From assembly GCA_020438595.1 (NCBI GenBank), contig JAGQUI010000096.1:1-8595 (forward strand): DNA of 8,595 nt, written 5' to 3'. Within the stretch, counting starts at the first letter, position 1, and every line of letters starts with the position of its first letter. This stretch comes from Propionibacteriaceae bacterium (GTDB lineage Bacteria; Actinomycetota; Actinomycetes; Propionibacteriales; Propionibacteriaceae). Below the pieces are notes generated by a model, which worked only from the letters and a program-made list of their open reading frames with translations, was not told the origin of the DNA and did no database searches. A program made the translations under genes and the position numbers. Below are positions 5,154 to 8,595 of this stretch, in pieces.

Positions 5154-7936
5154 CGGGTCGCTCCTTCCAGAACGAGGTGTGAGGGCAGCTTGATCACCTG
5201 GTAGGGCACGGGCAGCTGCGCCTCGAGTTCAGAGCCGGGCAGGACGCCGAGCACCCACGTGATGGGGGCGTCCGCGCCGGGTTCGGCGGCTGCGGCGAGG
5301 GCCTCGTGCAGGGACCGGTCCTGCGCCGCGGAGAGTTCGTCGGCGGAATCCACGCAGACCAGGCCGCCGGTCCGGCGCGCCAGCACCGCGTCGAAGTGGG
5401 CCACGGACGGGCCGAGCACCGGGGCGAGGCCGCGGACGACCGGCCCCTCCTCGGGCAGCACGTGGCCGAGCACCTTCAGGGTGCCGCCGGTGAGTTCGAC
5501 CCGTCCGGCCAGCGCCAGCAGCAGGGCTCGCCGCGGGGCGTGTTCGCCCTCGATCACCAGCACCTCGCCGGGCTCGAGCCGCACGTCCACGTCCGCGAAC
5601 AGCGTCCGCTCGCCCACCTGCGCGGTGAGCCCCTCGCCGACGACGGCCGCGGTGTCGCCCGGGGCCGGCCAGTCGGCCAGCCGCACCTGGCGGGTCAGCG
5701 ACTCGCCCTCGATATCGAGCACCGGCAGCCGCTTGTCCAGCCACGCGGGCAGCCACCACGCGTGCCGGCCGAGCAGCTTCATCACGGCGGGCACCAGGGT
5801 CATCCGGACGACGAAGGCGTCCAGCGCAACCCCGACCGCGAGCGCGAACGCGATCGGTTTGATCGCGCCCTCGCCGGAGGGCACGAAGAACGCGAAGACG
5901 GAGAACATGATCAGGGCCGCGGCGACCACGACCTTGGCCGAGTGGACGAAGCCGTCCTCGACCGAGCGGGTGGTGTTCCCGTGCACGAACTCCTCGCGCA
6001 TCCGGGAGACGAGGAACACCTCGTAGTCCATGGCGAGGCCGAACAGCAGGCCCATCATGATGATCGGCAGGAAGCTGATCACCGGGCCCGCCTCAGGCAG
6101 GTTGATCACTTCCTTGAAGTAGCCGTGGTTGAACACCAGCACGGTCGCGCCGAACGCACCGCCGACGCTGAGCAGGTAGCCGGCGGCGGCCTTGATCGGC
6201 ACCCAGATCGAGCGGAACACCATCGTCAGCAGCACCAGGGACAGGCCGACCACGAAGATGCCGAACGGCAGCAGGGCGGCCTGGAGGCGGTTGGTCACGT
6301 CGATCTGGACGGCCGTGAAGCCGGTGATCGCGGTGTCGATGCCGCATTCGGCCTGCCAGTAGTCGTGGCGGTCGCGCAGCCGCTGCACGAGATCGGCGGT
6401 GGCCGGGTCGTCAGGCCCTGTGGTGGGCACGATCTGCACCATGCCGGTGTCGGCATTGCTGTTCGGCACGGCGGCCGCGACCATCCGCACACCGGGGATC
6501 TGCGTGATGTCGTTGCGCAGGCAGTCCATGATCTCGAGCGGGTCGTCGGACTCGACGATCGAGCCGGTCAGGACCAGCGGGCCGTTGAAGCCGATACCAA
6601 AGGTGCGGCTGATCTCGTCGAACGTCTCCCTGTCCTGGGTGCCGGGCAGCGAGCGTCCGGACGTGGGCAGTGCGAGGTAGAGATCCTTCGTCGGCAACGC
6701 CAGCGCGCCCAGCCCGACCAGCACGATCACGATCGTCACGACCGGCCACCTGGTGACGACGCCCACCCACCATGCGGACGGGTTGAACCTCCCCTTCGCT
6801 TCCGACTTGTCAGAATCTCCTTCGCCTATAGCCGCTTGAGATTCTGACAACTCGGTGGCGGGGGTCGGGGACGCGGCCTTCGCGGCGGCCTTGCGGGACT
6901 TCCGCGTCCCGTTCCTGGGCCGCAGCCGCTCCCCGGCGAAGCCCATGAACGCGGGCAGCAGGGTGAGCGCGAGCAGCACCTCGATCGCGACCGTGACCGC
7001 GCCGAAGACGCCCATCACGGTGAGGAACGGGACGTTGGAGATGCTCAGCCCGACCAGCGCGATCACGACGGTGAGGCCGGCGAACACCACCGCCGAGCCG
7101 GCGGTGCCGACCGCGCGGGCTGCCGACTCCTCGGCGTCCATGCCGCCGGCGAGTTGGTCGCGGTGGCGGGAGAGGATGAACAGCGCGTAGTCGATGCCGA
7201 CCGCGAGGCCGAGCATGATCGCGAGGATCAGGGTGGTGGAGCTGATCGTGATCACGCCGGCGGCGATCTGCACGATCAGGATGCCCGCGCCGACGCCGGC
7301 GATCGCCGTCCCGATCGGCATCATCGATGCGACGACCGAGCCGAGCGTGACCAGCAGCACGATCAGGGCGACCACTAGGCCCAGGGCCTCGACGACACTG
7401 ATCGTAGGCACGTGGATCGAGAAGACCTCGCCGCCGACCAGCACGGTGGCGCCGGGCAGGGTCTCGGTCAGGCTGTCCGCGGTCTCGGTGAGCAGTTCCC
7501 GCTGGTCGTCGGTGAAGGTGGACGAGCTGCCCTCCACCCGGATGGTCGCGCGGCCGCTGCGGGAGTCGGCGCTGATCAGGCCCTCGATGTGGTCGTTGTA
7601 CGGGCCGATCACGCCGTTGACCCAGGGCAGGTCCTCCTCGAGCCGGCTCTCCCAGGCCTCGATCTCCGCCCGCACGTCCTTGTCGGTGATCAGCTGCCCC
7701 TCGGGGGCCGTGATCAGGACGGTCGCCGTCGCGTCCGCGGCCTCGGGGAAGGTGACCCGGAGCTGGTTCAGGGCGACCGTGGATTCGGCGCCGGGAATCT
7801 CGAAGGCGTCGTCGAATTGTCCCCCGACGGTCGCGGCGAGCGTACCGAGCAGGGCCAGGACGACCAGCCAACCGGCCAGCACCCGACCACGGCGGCGGTA
7901 ACTCGCCCGGCCGATCCGATACAGGAACGACGACAC
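5150..7936 (-). CDS. MMPL/RND transporter with C-terminal ABC-ATPase-like domain
   Basis: A 928-aa inner-membrane exporter of the MmpL branch of RND pumps, proton-driven. It has the duplicated layout: membrane helix near 18-38, outside loop about 39-178, helices about 180-335, a cytoplasmic linker about 336-392, a helix near 397-415, a second outside loop about 416-552, then helices about 555-722. Proton-relay Asp-Tyr pairs lie in GLAVGIDYALF (Asp249, Tyr250) and GLAMDYEVF (Asp637, Tyr638). Residues about 765-920 resemble an ABC ATPase: GERTLFADVDVRLEPGEVLV, then LALAGRVELTGGTLKVLGHV, then a Walker B-like LVCVDSADELS (859-869). The Walker A position reads GEHAPRRA with no GKT/S, and no LSGGQ is seen. 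GTG 7936 is chosen because AAAGGGG precedes it by 5 bases; the longer frame to 8029 would read through the operators. Known MmpL relatives export lipids, siderophores or drugs; the substrate here is unknown. First gene of the operon with the YhgE partner. Confidence 0.92.
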   Translation of the reverse strand: MSSFLYRIGRASYRRRGRVLAGWLVVLALLGTLAATVGGQFDDAFEIPGAESTVALNQLRVTFPEAADATATVLITAPEGQLITDKDVRAEIEAWESRLEEDLPWVNGVIGPYNDHIEGLISADSRSGRATIRVEGSSSTFTDDQRELLTETADSLTETLPGATVLVGGEVFSIHVPTISVVEALGLVVALIVLLVTLGSVVASMMPIGTAIAGVGAGILIVQIAAGVITISSTTLILAIMLGLAVGIDYALFILSRHRDQLAGGMDAEESAARAVGTAGSAVVFAGLTVVIALVGLSISNVPFLTVMGVFGAVTVAIEVLLALTLLPAFMGFAGERLRPRNGTRKSRKAAAKAASPTPATELSESQAAIGEGDSDKSEAKGRFNPSAWWVGVVTRWPVVTIVIVLVGLGALALPTKDLYLALPTSGRSLPGTQDRETFDEISRTFGIGFNGPLVLTGSIVESDDPLEIMDCLRNDITQIPGVRMVAAAVPNSNADTGMVQIVPTTGPDDPATADLVQRLRDRHDYWQAECGIDTAITGFTAVQIDVTNRLQAALLPFGIFVVGLSLVLLTMVFRSIWVPIKAAAGYLLSVGGAFGATVLVFNHGYFKEVINLPEAGPVISFLPIIMMGLLFGLAMDYEVFLVSRMREEFVHGNTTRSVEDGFVHSAKVVVAAALIMFSVFAFFVPSGEGAIKPIAFALAVGVALDAFVVRMTLVPAVMKLLGRHAWWLPAWLDKRLPVLDIEGESLTRQVRLADWPAPGDTAAVVGEGLTAQVGERTLFADVDVRLEPGEVLVIEGEHAPRRALLLALAGRVELTGGTLKVLGHVLPEEGPVVRGLAPVLGPSVAHFDAVLARRTGGLVCVDSADELSAAQDRSLHEALAAAAEPGADAPITWVLGVLPGSELEAQLPVPYQVIKLPSHLVLEGATR
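6807..6850. repeat. Perfect 13-bp inverted repeat inside the MMPL gene
   Basis: TTGTCAGAATCTC at 6807-6819 is the exact reverse complement of GAGATTCTGACAA at 6838-6850, with an 18-nt centre. On the minus strand it encodes residues 363-377 of the cytoplasmic linker (LSESQAAIGEGDSDK). The codons include TTG, TCA, TCT, CAA, GCT, ATA, GGA, GAT and TCT, which are rare in the rest of the gene. It can fold in mRNA as a 13-bp stem. It looks like a small palindromic element inserted in a tolerant linker, but no clean target duplication is visible. A terminator is unlikely, since the reading frame runs straight through. Confidence 0.75.
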
Positions 7937-7941
7937 CTGAT

Positions 7942-7948
7942 CCCCTTT
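7942..7948 (-). promoter_or_regulatory. Ribosome binding site of the MMPL gene
   Basis: Read on the minus strand, AAAGGGG lies 5 bases before GTG 7936. It decides the start, because the upstream in-frame ATG at 8029 lies beyond the operator array and would give a charged, non-membrane leader of 31 residues. Confidence 0.6.
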
Positions 7949-7961
7949 CGCGACAGTACGC

Positions 7962-8011
7962 GATACAGAACTGTATCCGATACAGTGACGTATCCGATAC
8001 ACTGCTGTATC
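7962..8011. promoter_or_regulatory. Triple TetR-type operator array in divergent promoter region
   Basis: Three 16-bp inverted repeats of the form GATACAGnnCTGTATC lie at 7962-7977 (perfect), 7979-7994 (right arm ACGTATC, two mismatches) and 7996-8011 (left arm GATACAC, one mismatch), each one base apart, giving an exact 17-bp period. The same half-sites can be read in another register as CTGTATCCGATACAG (7971-7985, perfect 7+1+7). Possible -10 boxes overlap the array: TACAGT on the minus strand (7975 to 7970) for the transporter, and TATCAA (8008-8013) with GTGACG (7985-7990) for the regulator. Binding should therefore block both promoters. The neighbouring TetR protein is the obvious ligand, by position. 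Confidence 0.8.
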
Positions 8012-8043
8012 AAGCAGGAGGAGGGCCACGAGGAGGTGCAGGC

Positions 8044-8505
8044 ATGACCACCCCGGTGAGCGTCCGCCGACAGCACACCCGCGACCGGCTGATCGACGCC
8101 GCCACCGAGCTGTTCGCGGAGAAGAGCATCGAGGGCGCCAGCGTCGAGGAGATCAGCGAGCGCGCGGGGTTCACCCGCGGGGCGTTCTACTCCAACTTCG
8201 AGAGCAAGGACGAGCTCTGCCTCGAGATCGTGCGGCAGCGTGGTGAGCAGTTGCTGGAGACCACCCGGCGAGCGCTGTCGGTGATCCCCGACGCCCCGGT
8301 CAACGCCCAGTGGCTGGAGGAGATCATCGCCAAGGTGGTGGCGGTGCTCGACGTCGGGTTCACCCTGGACGACAACTGGGTGCTGGTGCGCGAGGAGCTG
8401 CGCCTGTACGCCTACCGGAACCCGAGCTTCCGTCCCGCGCTGGTCGAGATCGAGCGCGACACCAACACCCTCGCCGCGGAGGCGCTCGCCGGTTCGCTCT
8501 CCTGA
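8044..8505 (+). CDS. TetR/AcrR family repressor, probably C-terminally truncated
   Basis: A 153-aa regulator with an intact TetR N-terminal DNA-binding domain (about 12-58). The HTH is SVEEISERAGFTRGAFYSNF (34-53), followed by the family-typical ESKDELCLEIV. The start ATG 8044 has AGGAGG at 8031-8036, 7 bases upstream. It is divergent from the MMPL gene and separated from it by the operator array, so it most likely represses that operon and itself until a ligand binds. TetR proteins usually run 180-220 residues; this one stops at TGA 8503-8505 within the ligand-binding/dimer domain. The same frame goes on with HGAHLELPPDPPLLTPDP before a TAG at 8560, which reads like a TetR C-terminus. This suggests a nonsense change (for example CGA to TGA) and further decay, or a sequencing error. 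A naturally short TetR is the alternative. Dimerisation or ligand response may be impaired. Confidence 0.85.
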   Translation: MTTPVSVRRQHTRDRLIDAATELFAEKSIEGASVEEISERAGFTRGAFYSNFESKDELCLEIVRQRGEQLLETTRRALSVIPDAPVNAQWLEEIIAKVVAVLDVGFTLDDNWVLVREELRLYAYRNPSFRPALVEIERDTNTLAAEALAGSLS

Positions 8506-8595
8506 CACGGCGCGCACCTGGAGCTACCGCCTGACCCGCCGCTGCTCACCCCCGATCCGTAGTGCGAGCCCACCCGGCTGGATTCCATCCTCACC
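8506..8595 (+). other. Possible decayed 3' continuation of the tetR reading frame
   Basis: In the frame of the regulator, the bases after its TGA encode HGAHLELPPDPPLLTPDP, a TAG (8560-8562), then CEPTRLDSILT to the window edge. Most codons end in G or C and the residues suit helices of a TetR C-terminal domain. Another plus frame is open here but reads Pro/Ser-rich and non-coding. No terminator hairpin follows the TGA, as one might expect at a true gene end. The window stops before this can be settled. Confidence 0.4.

Noticed and set aside
5306..6847. Plus-strand open frame opposite the MMPL gene
   Set aside because: His/Arg/Gln-rich composition typical of antisense to RND genes; the minus strand carries clear pump motifs.
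6807..6850. Intragenic terminator or IS remnant
   Set aside because: The reading frame is intact through it, there is no T-tract, and it is too short to hold transposase sequence; a small palindromic insertion fits better.
7962..8011. Small CRISPR-like array
   Set aside because: Units are palindromic with 1-nt gaps and no spacers; they are operators between divergent genes.
7937..8029. Longer N-terminus of the MMPL protein starting at ATG 8029
   Set aside because: It would translate through the operator array and the regulator's leader; GTG 7936 has a good ribosome site and fits the family N-terminus.
132..8587. 10-bp direct repeat CTGGATTCCA at 132-141 and 8578-8587, considered as element ends or att sites
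   Set aside because: Ten-base matches are expected by chance many times in 8.6 kb, and no integrase or transposase lies between them.

Overview
The window is GC-rich, with third codon positions almost always G or C, GTG starts and strong GGAGG-type ribosome sites. Together with the gene families present, this points to a high-GC actinobacterium. A Pseudonocardiaceae-like genome is my guess from protein style only; no taxonomic marker gene is present. No tRNA, rRNA, CRISPR array, transposase or phage gene was found.

Left part (1-2949, plus strand). A strong 13-bp hairpin at 40-74 is followed by a small sigma-70-like HTH regulator (276-917). Next come a short-chain dehydrogenase/reductase (955-1722) and, after a spacer holding degenerate 20-bp tandem repeats, a PlsC-type acyltransferase (1957-2949) with a proline-rich C-terminal tail. 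The reductase and acyltransferase could both act in lipid metabolism, but nothing in the sequence proves a shared pathway.

Right part (3024-8505). A convergent-gene hairpin near 2970-2996 separates the left part from a divergently controlled export locus. A TetR/AcrR repressor gene (8044 onward, plus) faces a minus-strand operon of an MMPL/RND transporter (7936-5150) and a YhgE/Pip membrane protein (5153-3024). The last two overlap by four bases (ATGA). The intergenic region carries six alternating GATACA/TGTATC half-sites, readable as three 16-bp operators on an exact 17-bp period. The simplest model is a TetR-controlled exporter of a lipid, drug or other hydrophobic compound, with autoregulation.

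Four things stand out. (1) The MMPL protein ends in a domain that looks like a shrunken ABC ATPase without its Walker A lysine or signature motif, immediately before a YhgE protein whose C-terminal half is ABC-2-permease-like; this suggests a hybrid RND/ABC-derived exporter. (2) A perfect 13-bp inverted repeat with an 18-nt centre and many rare codons sits inside the MMPL gene, in a cytoplasmic linker, like a small palindromic element inserted in frame. (3) The three-operator array is unusually regular. (4) The TetR gene stops early at codon 154, yet the same frame continues to look TetR-like beyond the stop, suggesting decay of the regulator's C-terminus.
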